Source of the DNA: Chloroflexota bacterium
GTDB taxonomy: Bacteria; Chloroflexota; Anaerolineae; Anaerolineales; Villigracilaceae
Reading direction: 5' to 3'
Length of the DNA stretch: 64,000 nt
Assembly: GCA_016191845.1 (NCBI GenBank)
Contig: JACPVF010000013.1
Location: 124,001 to 188,000 of the forward strand
Shown: in pieces, positions 34,862-43,881 of the stretch
Position numbering within the stretch: the first letter of the stretch is position 1
How the letters are laid out: every line of letters begins with the position of its first letter
Translations under genes and position numbers: made by a program
The notes under the pieces: generated by a model
The model's input: only the letters and a program-made list of their open reading frames with translations
Database searches by the model: none
What the model was told of the DNA's origin: nothing

Positions 34862-36211
34862 CTATTTTAATGCTTTGTCAGCAAACTCCAGTGCCTTATC
34901 CAGCACGTCAAAGCCTTCTTTCAACTGCGCCTCGCTGATGGGCAGTGGCGGGATGATCAAGAGGGTGTGCCAGTGCGTGTACAGGAACAGGCCGTTATCG
35001 GTGCAATATTTCTTGACCGCGGCCATCTCGGGCGAAGACCCGTTCCAGGGGGCCATCGGCTCTTTCGTCCCTCGGTCCCGAACCAGCTCGACGATGCTGA
35101 ACAGGCCAATATTGCGGACCTCCCCCACAGACGGGTGAGCCTCACCCAGGTCGGTCAACATGCGATTGAGGATGGGTCCCATTTCGGCGGCGTGTTCCAC
35201 AAGTTTATCTTCCCTCATCACCTGGATGTTCGCCACCGCTGCCGCCAGCGAAATGGGATGCGAGGTGTAGGTCAGGCCGCTCTCAAAGACGTGCTCATCG
35301 AAGGCCGCTGCAATCTGCGGCTTCATCGCCACTGCGCCCAACGGCGCATACGCGGACGTCAGCCCTTTGGCCATGGTCATGATGTCGGGCACCACGTTCC
35401 AGTTATCCACGGCGAACCATTTGCCCGTGCGGCCAAATCCGCTCATCACTTCGTCCGCGATCATGACAATGCCGTATTTGTCACACAACGCGCGTACGCC
35501 CTGCATGTAGCCTTCGGGCGGGATGATGATACCGTTCGTGCCCGTGACTGATTCCATCAAAATGGCAGCAATGGTCTCAGGCCCTTCGTAGCGGATGATC
35601 TCTTCGAGGTGGTTGAGGTAATCTTGCGCGAAGTCCGCTTCGGAGATATTCGGGTTGGTACGGTGGAAGGTGGAGCGATAGCGGTATGGGTCAAGGAAAT
35701 GCACCACACCTGGCATCGTGCCTGGTTCCCACATTTGACGGCGCGGGTCACCCGTGGCGGCCATCGCACCCATCGTCGCGCCGTGATAGGAACGATAGCG
35801 CGTAAGGATCTTGAAGCGTTTGGTATAGCCGCGCGCCAGTTTGATGGCGTTCTCGTTCGAGTCCGCCCCGCCCAAGGTGAAGAGCACCTTGCTCAGCGCC
35901 TTCTGCGGGGTGATGTCGGCCACAGCCTTGCTGGCCAGCGCGCGGATGCGGGTGGTCATGCCAGGCGCGGCGTACGGCAGGTCAGCGGCTTGTTCCTGCA
36001 TGGCGCGGATCACGCGCTCGTCGCCATGACCGATATTGACGCACATGGTCATCGAGTTGAAGTCAAGGTAGCGTTTGTCGTTCACATCCCAGAAGTAGAC
36101 GCCTTTGGCGCGCTTGACCGCAATCGGGTTGACCTTGGCCTGCGCAGACCAGGTCCAGAAGACATGCTCTTTGGAAAGCGAAACAATTTCATCATCGGGG
36201 AGATCGAACAT
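34862..36211 (-). CDS. class III (omega) aminotransferase
   Basis: 449 residues from the ATG at 36211 (AAAGAGG upstream). The frame continues 60 codons further only by reading through a palindromic repeat. Family segments: GVYFWDVNDKRYLDFNSM, YRSYHGATMGAMA, the Asp motif IVMIADEVMSGFGRTGKWFA, PLIN-Lys segment MTMAKGLTSAYAPLGAVAM (PLP Lys), and FESGLTYTSHPISLAA. Such enzymes transfer amino groups from taurine, beta-alanine or omega-amino acids to pyruvate; the substrate is not decided. It reads away from the MFS gene. Confidence 0.9.
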   Translation of the reverse strand: MFDLPDDEIVSLSKEHVFWTWSAQAKVNPIAVKRAKGVYFWDVNDKRYLDFNSMTMCVNIGHGDERVIRAMQEQAADLPYAAPGMTTRIRALASKAVADITPQKALSKVLFTLGGADSNENAIKLARGYTKRFKILTRYRSYHGATMGAMAATGDPRRQMWEPGTMPGVVHFLDPYRYRSTFHRTNPNISEADFAQDYLNHLEEIIRYEGPETIAAILMESVTGTNGIIIPPEGYMQGVRALCDKYGIVMIADEVMSGFGRTGKWFAVDNWNVVPDIMTMAKGLTSAYAPLGAVAMKPQIAAAFDEHVFESGLTYTSHPISLAAAVANIQVMREDKLVEHAAEMGPILNRMLTDLGEAHPSVGEVRNIGLFSIVELVRDRGTKEPMAPWNGSSPEMAAVKKYCTDNGLFLYTHWHTLLIIPPLPISEAQLKEGFDVLDKALEFADKALK

Positions 36212-36292
36212 GAAAGCCTCTTTGGATTTACGATTTTTTGATTGACGATTGACGATTGTGGCTTGCAGGCGAATCGTAACACAAAACCCCAG

Positions 36293-36377
36293 GTCATTGC
36301 GAGGAGCGCAGCGACGAAGCAATCTCCCCCAACAAGGAGGAGATTGCTTCGCGGCAAAAATCGCCGCTCGCAATGAC
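36293..36377. repeat. 85-bp imperfect palindromic element
   Basis: Outer arms GTCATTGCGAG (36293-36303) and CTCGCAATGAC (36367-36377), inner arms GAAGCAATCTCC and GGAGATTGCTTC around a short C-rich loop. Degraded pieces recur at 20955, 47086-47110 and 47240. It looks like a mobile REP or MITE-like repeat between two divergent genes. Confidence 0.7.
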
Positions 36378-36408
36378 ATGCGTTTATACAACTCTTATAC
36401 CCTCCACC

Positions 36409-36437
36409 TTGACAGGGCATCCTCCTATTGTTATCAT
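36409..36437 (+). promoter_or_regulatory. promoter of the MFS transporter gene
   Basis: TTGACA (36409-36414), 17 bases, TATCAT (36432-36437). Confidence 0.7.
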
Positions 36438-36440
36438 AAA

Positions 36441-36460
36441 CTTACCGAGCGGTCAGTAAG
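36441..36460. promoter_or_regulatory. TetR-type operator
   Basis: CTTACCGAGCGGTCAGTAAG: arms match at 8 of 10 positions, close to the known TetR/AcrR-like pattern CTTACTGACC. It sits directly after the -10 box, with a TetR gene following the transporter. Confidence 0.65.
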
Positions 36461-36487
36461 TTAAATTCGCTTACTCATAGGAGAAAC

Positions 36488-37894
36488 ATGAACGACAAAA
36501 CCCGTAATCAAATTCTGTTGGTGCTGTTTCTGGGGGTGTTGATGGGTGCGCTGGACATCGCCATTGTGGCGCCTGCCTTGCCCTCGATCCAGAAATTCTT
36601 CGGCGTGGGTGACCGCGCCCTGACGTGGACCTTCACCATCTACGTACTACTTAACCTGATCGGCACACCGCTGATGGCCAAACTCTCGGATATGTTCGGG
36701 CGTCGCTCCATTTACGTGTTGGACGTGACGCTCTTTGCCATCGGCTCGCTGGTGGTAGCGCTTTCGCCCTCGAACCTGTTCGCCGTTTTACTGGCGGGCC
36801 GCGCCCTGCAGGGACTCGGCGCGGGTGGCATCTTCCCTGTGGCCAGCGCCGTGATTGGTGATACCTTCCCGCCCGAGAAGCGCGGAAGCGCACTAGGGTT
36901 GATTGGTGCAGTCTTTGGACTGGCCTTTTTGGTGGGCCCCATCCTGGGCGGGATCATCCTCAGCTTCACAGGCTGGGAGTGGCTGTTCATTATCAACCTG
37001 CCCATCGCATTGGCCGTCATCATCATGGGATTCAAATTGTTACCTGCCACGCGACCTGAGACTCAACGTCCGTTCGACACGCTGGGGATGCTCACGCTGG
37101 GCATCCTGCTGGCTTCGCTGGCTTATGGCCTGAACCAGATCGACACGCAGAATTTCGTCGGCAGCCTGACTTCGCTCAACGTCTGGCCGTTCCTGGTGGG
37201 AGCAGTTGCCTTGATCTTCGTCTTTGTGCAGTTCGAGCAGAACGCCGAGGACCCAATCCTGAACCTGCGCCTGTTCAAGAGTCGCCAAACGGTGCTGGCC
37301 AGCTTCCTTTCCGCGGGAGCAGGCCTGGGCGAGGTCGGGATGGTGTTCATCCCGTCGCTGGCGGTGGCGGCCATGCCGACCATCATCAACAAGCACACGG
37401 CCAGCTATCTGCTGATGCCTGTGGTGCTGGCGATGGCGGTCGGGTCGCCGCTGGTCGGCCGCCTGCTGGACAAGTTCGGGTCAAAGGTCGTCGTGCTGGC
37501 TGGGACGGTTCTGCTGGCGATCGGCATGCTGATGCTCAGTAATTCGAGCTGGACCTCAGTGTTGTGGATCTTTATCACGGCTGCCACCGTGATCGGCCTG
37601 GGACTCTCGTCTCTGCTGGGCGCGCCTGTGCGCTACATCATGCTGAACGAAGCCTCCGCCGCGGACCGCACCTCGGCGCAGGGACTGATCGCGCTGTTCA
37701 CCAGCGTCGGCCAACTGACCAGCAGCGCGCTGGTGGGCGCGGTAGCCGCGTCGATGGGCGGCGGCGTGACGGGATACGGCACCGCCTACCTGGTCATCGG
37801 CGTGATCGCCGCGGTCATGGTGGTACTTTCATTCGGATTGAAAAGCCGCGAGCAGGAAGTGGCTCACCGTGCCAGCGTCACAGCAGAAGCGTAA
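36488..37894 (+). CDS. MFS drug/proton antiporter (DHA2, EmrB/QacA type)
   Basis: 468 residues with about 14 hydrophobic spans. MFS motif A is LMAKLSDMFGRRSIYV; the LDIAIVAPALPSIQ motif of the DHA2 group lies in span 1, and the antiporter motif C region is GAVFGLAFLVGPILGG. It probably exports hydrophobic compounds using the proton gradient. AGGAGAAAC precedes the ATG. The TetR repressor gene follows and an operator overlaps the promoter, so it is probably ligand-induced. Confidence 0.93.
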   Translation: MNDKTRNQILLVLFLGVLMGALDIAIVAPALPSIQKFFGVGDRALTWTFTIYVLLNLIGTPLMAKLSDMFGRRSIYVLDVTLFAIGSLVVALSPSNLFAVLLAGRALQGLGAGGIFPVASAVIGDTFPPEKRGSALGLIGAVFGLAFLVGPILGGIILSFTGWEWLFIINLPIALAVIIMGFKLLPATRPETQRPFDTLGMLTLGILLASLAYGLNQIDTQNFVGSLTSLNVWPFLVGAVALIFVFVQFEQNAEDPILNLRLFKSRQTVLASFLSAGAGLGEVGMVFIPSLAVAAMPTIINKHTASYLLMPVVLAMAVGSPLVGRLLDKFGSKVVVLAGTVLLAIGMLMLSNSSWTSVLWIFITAATVIGLGLSSLLGAPVRYIMLNEASAADRTSAQGLIALFTSVGQLTSSALVGAVAASMGGGVTGYGTAYLVIGVIAAVMVVLSFGLKSREQEVAHRASVTAEA

Positions 37895-37937
37895 GGGTCT
37901 CATTGACCCGCATCCGAAAAGGAATACAATAGGCTGT

Positions 37938-38519
37938 ATGACCTCAGAAAACGACCTGCGCGAACAGATCCTGGCGACCGCCAAAAGCATGTTCATCCAA
38001 CAAGGCTACCATGGACTGGCCATGCGCCAGATCTCCGAGGCGCTGGGCGTGTCGAAAGCCGCGTTGTATTATCACTTCAAGGACAAGGAAGAATTATTCC
38101 TTGCCATCCTGACCAGTTATCTGGACGATATCGAAAGCCTGCTCGACCGCATCCTGGCCGAGCAGGCTTCGAACCGTGATCGCATCGGGATGTTCGTCGC
38201 CGAGGTGCTCCGTCAGCCCGCCGAACAGCGGGCGGTCATCCGCCTGGCCAGCCAGGAAATGGCGCAATTGAGCGCCGCCGCGCGCAAGGATTTCGATAAA
38301 CTCTATCGCCAGAAATTCATCGGCAAACTGGCGCAGATATTCCAACAAGGCGTGGACGCGGGCGAATTCCGCCCGCTGCAAACGGAGGTCGCCACCTGGG
38401 CGCTGATGGGGATCATGTATCCCTACTTTTATCCCGCCCACACAGGCGACAAACCGCTGCCTGCCGAGACCATCCAAACGATCGTGGATATTTACCTAAA
38501 CGGCGTGACCCAAGCCTGA
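37938..38519 (+). CDS. TetR-family repressor of the MFS exporter
   Basis: 193 residues. HTH: ILATAKSMFIQQGYHGLAMRQ and EALGVSKAALYYHFKDKEELF. The rest is the helical ligand domain. TACAAT (37925-37930) ends 7 bases before the ATG with no Shine-Dalgarno; a start 23 codons earlier would overlap the transporter gene. Likely to repress 36488 through the operator at 36441-36460. Confidence 0.9.
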   Translation: MTSENDLREQILATAKSMFIQQGYHGLAMRQISEALGVSKAALYYHFKDKEELFLAILTSYLDDIESLLDRILAEQASNRDRIGMFVAEVLRQPAEQRAVIRLASQEMAQLSAAARKDFDKLYRQKFIGKLAQIFQQGVDAGEFRPLQTEVATWALMGIMYPYFYPAHTGDKPLPAETIQTIVDIYLNGVTQA

Positions 38520-38522
38520 GTC

Positions 38523-39104
38523 ATGTCCATGCCTGGCTTTCCCCATCGTCGTCTGGCGGTGATTGGTACCACCAGTTCTGGCAAGTCCACGCTGGCAGAG
38601 GAACTCGCCAGGCGCCTTGACCTCGATTTTGTCGAACTGGATGCGCTCTACTGGGAACCCAACTGGAAGGGCGTGGATGACGAGACCTTCAGCCGCCGAG
38701 TCCAAACAGCCATCAGCGCGGAGCGTTGGGTTGTGGCAGGGAATTACAGCAGGGTGCGACCTCTGATCTGGCCCCGTGCCGAAGCGATTGTCTGGCTCGA
38801 CTATCCACTGTGGACGGTCTTCTGGCGGCTGACACGCCGCACCTTCCAGCGCTGGTGGACTCAGGAATTATTGTGGGGCACGAACCGGGAGAACTTGTGG
38901 AATCACTTTAAGCTTTGGTCGGATGAATCGTTATTTCATTGGTTGTTCAAAACCTACGGGCGGCGCAAACGAGAAATTCCCCAGTTATTGACCTTGCCTG
39001 AGCACAAACACCTGACCGTCTTCCATTTCACCACCCCAAAAGAGACCGACGATTGGCTGAAAAGTATCCGCTGCACTTCACCGCAAAACGCAAAAGACTT
39101 TTAA
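38523..39104 (+). CDS. P-loop adenylate-kinase-like protein (FlaR/topology-modulation type)
   Basis: 193 residues. P-loop GTTSSGKSTLAEELA, then LDFVELDALYWEPNWKG, WVVAGNYSRV and IVWLDYPLWTVFWRL, which is the pattern of proteins annotated as AAA or 'DNA topology modulation' kinases. Real function unknown. It starts 3 bases after the TetR stop. The last residues (SPQNAKDF) are encoded in a CACCGCAAAACGCAAAAGAC repeat, so the C-terminus may have been changed by that repeat. Confidence 0.82.
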   Translation: MSMPGFPHRRLAVIGTTSSGKSTLAEELARRLDLDFVELDALYWEPNWKGVDDETFSRRVQTAISAERWVVAGNYSRVRPLIWPRAEAIVWLDYPLWTVFWRLTRRTFQRWWTQELLWGTNRENLWNHFKLWSDESLFHWLFKTYGRRKREIPQLLTLPEHKHLTVFHFTTPKETDDWLKSIRCTSPQNAKDF

Positions 39105-39144
39105 TTTTTGCGACCTTCGCGGTTCAAGTCTTCTCCTCAAACGA

Positions 39145-39648
39145 TCATTCCCCTCGCCGTTGCAACCACGAGACCACCTGTGTCAACCCGATTCCCGCCA
39201 GCAGAACCAACGCCACAGCCAACTCGAACGACAGTCTGATCCGTATCACGGACGCCACCCCCGCAAGGACCAATCCCAATGCGCTGACTACGGCCACGCG
39301 CGCCATGTGCATTTGCTCGATCTTCTTCACATCGTCCGTGGACGAGGCCAGGCGTAGGCGATGCGACACCCCCGCCAGATCCCAACCCAGCAAACCACCG
39401 ACCGCCGCCAGCGTCATCAGGCTGGCGGGCAGACCAGCCCACAGTCCATAGGCCGCCGCGCCAACAAAGACCAGCAACCCTAGAGAAGCCGCCCAATGCA
39501 GGCGTTGCCATTGTGCAAATAGCCAGGCCGCACCCGCCGCCAACAACCAGCGCGCAGGTCCATCCAGGCTAGCCAGGGAATAACCCCAAAATAACGCACC
39601 CGTTCCAACCACAATACTCGCGTACATGACAATCGTCGTCACACTCAT
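39145..39648 (-). CDS. small integral membrane protein
   Basis: 167 residues with about five to six hydrophobic spans and little else, ending VVSWLQRRGE. It overlaps the DUF58 gene by 4 bases, so it is the last gene of the MoxR/DUF58/DUF4129 operon. No family recognised. Confidence 0.7.
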   Translation of the reverse strand: MSVTTIVMYASIVVGTGALFWGYSLASLDGPARWLLAAGAAWLFAQWQRLHWAASLGLLVFVGAAAYGLWAGLPASLMTLAAVGGLLGWDLAGVSHRLRLASSTDDVKKIEQMHMARVAVVSALGLVLAGVASVIRIRLSFELAVALVLLAGIGLTQVVSWLQRRGE

Positions 39649-40922
39649 CTCCCTGTCCGCAGCCAGCCCAGCGGACGGTGAAGCTGCCGCGCCACCACCT
39701 GATCAAAAGGCTGACTTACATCCCAATTTAAAGTCTGCACGCCCGAATGCTGCAACTTACGCAGCAACAGGCCGCGTTCCATTCGCACCACCCGCGACGC
39801 CATCTGCACCGACGGATCCTTCGCGGGCAGATAGGACATCTCGAACGAAATCGGGTCAGGGCTGACGGCCATGACTTGATAGCCCAATCCGCGCAGTTGC
39901 ACCAGCGGAGCAACATCATCTTCGGTCAACGGACTGACCACCACGATTTGCGACTCAGGCGGGAACAGCCGTGTGGGGATATGCTCCAGCGCCGAAAACA
40001 CCTGGCTGTCGCCTGTCTTCGCGCGGGCCAGAGCTTGCAGAATGCGCTCGCGCTGTACCTTTCCATAAGCAGGCAGAGTCCAACCAAGATAATTGGCATA
40101 CAACAACAGCCCCACGCGATTGCCCTGAGTGAGGAAGGCATCCGCCAGGGCCGCCGCCGCCATGACCGAATACTCGAACAGCGAATGTCCACGCCCGAAG
40201 GCGTTGGTGCGCAGGCGGCCGTCCAGCACGATACCCACGTCCGAGACGCGCTCCTGTTGGAACTCGTTCGAATACAGCTCTTCATGGCGCGCCGAGGCGT
40301 GCCAATTGATGGAACGCGGCGAGTCACCTGGCTGATAATCACGCACGCCAAAGAACTCGGAGCCTGCTCCGCCCGCGCGCGCGGGGATACTGCCCGCATA
40401 GACGCGCGTCCGCCTCGGGCGGATGGGAATATGTCGAAGATGGGTCAGCGGCGGGAAGATAAACAACTGGTTCGCAGATTTAAACTGGACCTCGGAGCCT
40501 GCCACCGCCAAATGATCGTTGACTTTCACCTTGAGCGACTCGAAGGCATATCCACCGCGCGGCCCTGAAACGGAATAGGTCAGGGTGTGAACTCCGCCCT
40601 TGGGTAACGTGACCAGGCTGCGGGGCGAACCATCCAGCACCTTGAGCTGCGACGGGACCACATCCTCGAATTGAGCCTCCTCCAGGGCGGCGCCCAGGTT
40701 GGTCACCGTCACGGTCACTTCCACCGAGGTGTCGGGTGTGGCGCGTTCGGCGCTGAGATGACGGGACACCTCCAGTTGCACCTCGCCAGGCGCAAAGAGG
40801 AATCCTGCCATCAGGTACACGGCGAAAGGGATCGCCAGAATGAGAAATTCACCGCGCAAGGTGAACAGCGTGGCGATCAACAACGTGTATACGATCAGGC
40901 CGAGGAAATTGAAACGGGACAT
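39645..40922 (-). CDS. DUF58 family protein
   Basis: 425 residues. Two N-terminal membrane spans (8-45), a strand-rich domain with a CARDB-like feel (VEVTVTVTNLGAALEEAQFE), then the conserved DUF58 core GVRDYQPGDSPRSINWHASARHEEL and a von Willebrand A-like region (VGIVLDGRLR). DUF58 proteins occur with MoxR ATPases and transglutaminase-like membrane proteins; the assembly's job is unknown, perhaps cofactor insertion or envelope work. Confidence 0.92.
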   Translation of the reverse strand: MSRFNFLGLIVYTLLIATLFTLRGEFLILAIPFAVYLMAGFLFAPGEVQLEVSRHLSAERATPDTSVEVTVTVTNLGAALEEAQFEDVVPSQLKVLDGSPRSLVTLPKGGVHTLTYSVSGPRGGYAFESLKVKVNDHLAVAGSEVQFKSANQLFIFPPLTHLRHIPIRPRRTRVYAGSIPARAGGAGSEFFGVRDYQPGDSPRSINWHASARHEELYSNEFQQERVSDVGIVLDGRLRTNAFGRGHSLFEYSVMAAAALADAFLTQGNRVGLLLYANYLGWTLPAYGKVQRERILQALARAKTGDSQVFSALEHIPTRLFPPESQIVVVSPLTEDDVAPLVQLRGLGYQVMAVSPDPISFEMSYLPAKDPSVQMASRVVRMERGLLLRKLQHSGVQTLNWDVSQPFDQVVARQLHRPLGWLRTGR

Positions 40923-40984
40923 CGTGATTTCGCGTTAAGCGGAGGCCCTGAACTCGCCGAAGGGTCGCAGCCGAGGCGCATCCA

Positions 40985-41938
40985 CTATTTGATAACGGGC
41001 ACCGCCACCTTGCCAAACACATCGCGGATGACCTCGCCCGTGATCTGATGCGACATCCAATATTCGGGTTGGAGGATCAGGCGATGGCTGAGCACGGGCG
41101 CAGCAAAGTGCTTGATGTCGTCGGGAAGGACGTAATCGCGGCCCGAGAGCGCGGCGTGCGCGCGGGCGATCTTGAGGAAAGCCAGCGACCCGCGCGGGCT
41201 GGAGCCGACGGCCACGCGACGGTCAACACGGGTGGCATGGACCAACTCGGCAATGTAAGTTTCCAGGTCGCCATCCACATGGACGGTTTCCACCACGGCA
41301 CGCATCTCAAGCAACTGCTCGACGTTGGTCACCTGCCGCAATGTGACTTCCTCCTGGCGGCGTTCGCGGCGGCGTTTGAGAATTTCGCGCTCCTCTTCCA
41401 CGGAAGGGTGACCCACCGTCAGCTTGAGCAGGAAACGGTCGAGCTGGGCTTCGGGCAGAGGGAACGTGCCTTCGTATTCAATGGGATTCTGTGTGGCCAG
41501 CACGAGAAACGGCTCGGGCAGGGTCAACGTCTCGCCCTCGAGCGTGACCTGCCCCTCCTGCATGGCCTCCAACAACGCGGACTGCGTCTTAGGTGAGGCG
41601 CGGTTGATCTCGTCGGCCAGCACGATATTGGCGAAGATCGGACCCTGTCGCAACTCGAATTTGTTGCTGGTGCGATTGAAGATGTAGCCACCCGTGATGT
41701 CGCCTGGCAGCAGGTCTGGCGTAAACTGGATGCGCTTGAAGTCCAGGCCTAACACTGATGCAAAACTGCGTGCGATGAGCGTCTTGCCCAGGCCAGGATA
41801 ATCCTCGAACAGCACATGCCCACCTGCCAGCACCGACGCCATGACCATGTCGAGCAGGTCGCGCTTGCCGACCACGGCGCGTTCCACTTCGTTGACGATC
41901 TGCTTGCCCAGATTGGATACAGTTGTGATGTCTGCCAC
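40985..41938 (-). CDS. MoxR-family AAA+ ATPase
   Basis: 317 residues. Walker A YPGLGKTLIARS; Walker B in NIVLADEINRASPKTQSALLEAMQE; sensor 1 VLATQNPIEYEGTFPLPEAQLDRFL; C-terminal lid with RGSLAFLKIARAHAALSGR. MoxR proteins act as chaperone-like ATPases with a DUF58 partner, present next in the operon. The 62 bases between them hold a degraded CCCTGA/CGAAGGG element. Confidence 0.94.
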   Translation of the reverse strand: MADITTVSNLGKQIVNEVERAVVGKRDLLDMVMASVLAGGHVLFEDYPGLGKTLIARSFASVLGLDFKRIQFTPDLLPGDITGGYIFNRTSNKFELRQGPIFANIVLADEINRASPKTQSALLEAMQEGQVTLEGETLTLPEPFLVLATQNPIEYEGTFPLPEAQLDRFLLKLTVGHPSVEEEREILKRRRERRQEEVTLRQVTNVEQLLEMRAVVETVHVDGDLETYIAELVHATRVDRRVAVGSSPRGSLAFLKIARAHAALSGRDYVLPDDIKHFAAPVLSHRLILQPEYWMSHQITGEVIRDVFGKVAVPVIK

Positions 41939-41955
41939 GGTTATTCTCCATTATG

Positions 41956-41988
41956 AAACCCTAAAGGTTTCGAAAACCTTTAGGGTTT
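41956..41988. repeat. intra-operon palindrome
   Basis: A 15-bp stem, AAACCCTAAAGGTTT (41956-41970) and its complement (41974-41988), has loop CGA. It overlaps the 3' end of the preceding gene and sits before the moxR start, so it could reduce read-through or be a REP-type repeat. Confidence 0.65.
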
Positions 41989-42576
41989 GATCTCCGAATG
42001 TCCTTCCAAAAACTCCACCGCCTCGTGGATCTCCACATCCAGCGGTGAGCCATTGATGCGGATCACGCGCTCCGAGTCGGGATACTCGGCAAATGAGCCA
42101 TGCAAGCCGACCTCGAGATATTTCTGCAATTGCGGAGAGGGAGACCAGTCCGCGCCGACCAGCGGGGCAAAGACCGAACGCTTGCCGTCGCCCTCGCGCT
42201 GGATCAATATCTGGTAGGCCAGTTTACCCAGGCGGTTGGCCACCATCCACTTGAAGTAGGCCCCGTCGCGCGTTTTCTGAATGGACAGGGCCAGATTCTC
42301 CACGGGTCCCTGCGGCGGCTTGGACGGGTTGCGATCACGGGGAGTGAAAATCTCGGGCGGGGCCAGGCTGCCAATCAGCATCACCAGCACGACCATCACG
42401 TCCAACACCCACCAGAGGAGTTGCGGCATGGAACGGTAGAACAGGCTCAAGGTCCAGAGGATGACCGCCAACGGAGTGATGAACGTCCGCTGGGTCCAAT
42501 CGCGCAGCGGGAAAGCCATCACCAGCGCCAACCCGAGTACGGCCCCTGCGATCCACCACAGACGACGGTTCTTCAT
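41980..42576 (-). CDS. membrane protein of the MoxR cluster
   Basis: 198 residues from the ATG at 42576 (overlapping the previous stop by 4 bases). Two or three N-terminal hydrophobic spans (8-22, 36-50, 56-75), then a cytosolic-looking domain (LALSIQKTRDGAYFKWMVANR, YLEVGLHGSFAEYPDSERVI). No family recognised; position suggests a role with DUF58 and MoxR. Confidence 0.72.
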   Translation of the reverse strand: MKNRRLWWIAGAVLGLALVMAFPLRDWTQRTFITPLAVILWTLSLFYRSMPQLLWWVLDVMVVLVMLIGSLAPPEIFTPRDRNPSKPPQGPVENLALSIQKTRDGAYFKWMVANRLGKLAYQILIQREGDGKRSVFAPLVGADWSPSPQLQKYLEVGLHGSFAEYPDSERVIRINGSPLDVEIHEAVEFLEGHSEIKP

Positions 42577-43466
42577 GCGGCCTCTCCGCAGTAATGCAGG
42601 ATGGCGGTCAGGCATTGAGTTGCTTCCTGAATCTCCTGATCAGTGGAGGCACGCGCCCCATAACGGACATGCTCGAACAGACGCGTCAAACGGCGGACGG
42701 CGTCGCCTGGCAGGCCCGCCTGCTCGAGCCGCGCCGCAAACTCAGACGGGGTCATGGCACTATCACGAAAGAGTCCACGCCGCTTCTCCACCGCGCGCGA
42801 CATGCGATCATAGCTTTCGAGGATCACATCGTCCCAGGCGCGGCCCGCAGAGAGGTCCTCCAGCGAGGTGCGCGCGATCTGGGCGATATCCTCCAACGGA
42901 CGCTGCAACTCCAGGAAACGTTTGCGCCGCTCCCACCAGCGGACGGTGCCCCAAACCAGAGCGATCAGCACCACCAGCACCCCTACGCTGACAACGAACG
43001 ACAACCAAGGCGAAGCAGGCGGCGGCTCGAACACAGGCACGGTCACCTCGCCCTGCGGACCCTGGTTGACGGCGGCCGCAGGATCGGGGATCGGCAAATT
43101 GGAAAAGGCATCGCGAAAATAGCGGAACAGCAAAAACAAAAGAAAGCCCACAGCCGACAACCGAAGAAAGATGATCACCATCTGACGGCGCAGCCCGGGC
43201 GAAAGCAATAGACTCAACAACACAAAGATCAGGAGCAGGATCGCCCAGATCAGCAGAGCCTTCCACAACGGCATACCTTCGAGGCTGTTGATGAACTGCA
43301 CCACGGGTTGGCCCGTGGCCTGCACCTCCTGCACTCCCAAAGCCTCGCCACTATGAAAGGACACGTCACGCAGGCCGCCCGCCAGCGCCACCAGCGCCAG
43401 CATACCAACAACGGCCAACACCATGATCCACGCCCTGGATTTCAGGAAGGTACGCATCGAGAGCAT
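42573..43466 (-). CDS. DUF4129-domain membrane protein
   Basis: 297 residues from the ATG at 43466 (a second ATG is three codons later). Spans at about 10-28, 60-80, 85-110 and 148-170, the C-terminal half being the DUF4129 region: WDDVILESYDRMSRAVEKRRG, TPSEFAARLEQAGLPGDAVR, LTRLFEHVRYGARAS. DUF4129 often sits at the end of transglutaminase-like proteins in MoxR/DUF58 clusters; the transglutaminase domain itself is absent here. First gene of the operon. Confidence 0.85.
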   Translation of the reverse strand: MLSMRTFLKSRAWIMVLAVVGMLALVALAGGLRDVSFHSGEALGVQEVQATGQPVVQFINSLEGMPLWKALLIWAILLLIFVLLSLLLSPGLRRQMVIIFLRLSAVGFLLFLLFRYFRDAFSNLPIPDPAAAVNQGPQGEVTVPVFEPPPASPWLSFVVSVGVLVVLIALVWGTVRWWERRKRFLELQRPLEDIAQIARTSLEDLSAGRAWDDVILESYDRMSRAVEKRRGLFRDSAMTPSEFAARLEQAGLPGDAVRRLTRLFEHVRYGARASTDQEIQEATQCLTAILHYCGEAA

Positions 43467-43494
43467 TTTACCACCCGCGTGATATACTGCGCGC

Positions 43495-43881
43495 ATGACC
43501 GATTGTGAAGGCCTCCTGCACCCCGCCGCCATCGAAGGCATCCGTCTCTTCAACCAGGGCAAATTCTTCGAGGCTCACGAGGAACTCGAAACCGCCTGGC
43601 GCGCCGAGCCTGGCCCCATCCGCAGTTTATATCAGGGCATCCTGCAAATTGCGGTAGCCTATTTTCATCTCACGCGGGAGAATTATGTCGGCGCCGTCAA
43701 AGTGTATGGACGCGCCCTCAAGTGGCTACGCGCATACCCAGATTCCTGTCGGGGCGTGGATGTTGGCCAGCTCAAACGCGATGCGGAAATTGTCTTCGCC
43801 GAGGTGGAACGACTGGGACCCGAGCGTCTTTCCACCTTCAACCTCGCCCTCTTCCGCCCCATCCACTGGACCCATGACTGA
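43495..43881 (+). CDS. DUF309 family protein
   Basis: 128 residues: GIRLFNQGKFFEAHEELETAW, SLYQGILQIAVAYFHL and NYVGAVKVYGRALKWL are the DUF309 pattern. The family is helical and of unknown function. TATACT (43483-43488) ends 6 bases before the ATG, with no Shine-Dalgarno, suggesting a leaderless transcript. Its last codons overlap the next small gene. Confidence 0.88.
   Translation: MTDCEGLLHPAAIEGIRLFNQGKFFEAHEELETAWRAEPGPIRSLYQGILQIAVAYFHLTRENYVGAVKVYGRALKWLRAYPDSCRGVDVGQLKRDAEIVFAEVERLGPERLSTFNLALFRPIHWTHD

Noticed and set aside
36212-36391. 60-codon N-terminal extension of the class III aminotransferase
   Set aside because: Most of it is a translation of the 85-bp palindromic element; the ATG at 36211 gives the normal family start and has an AAAGAGG box.
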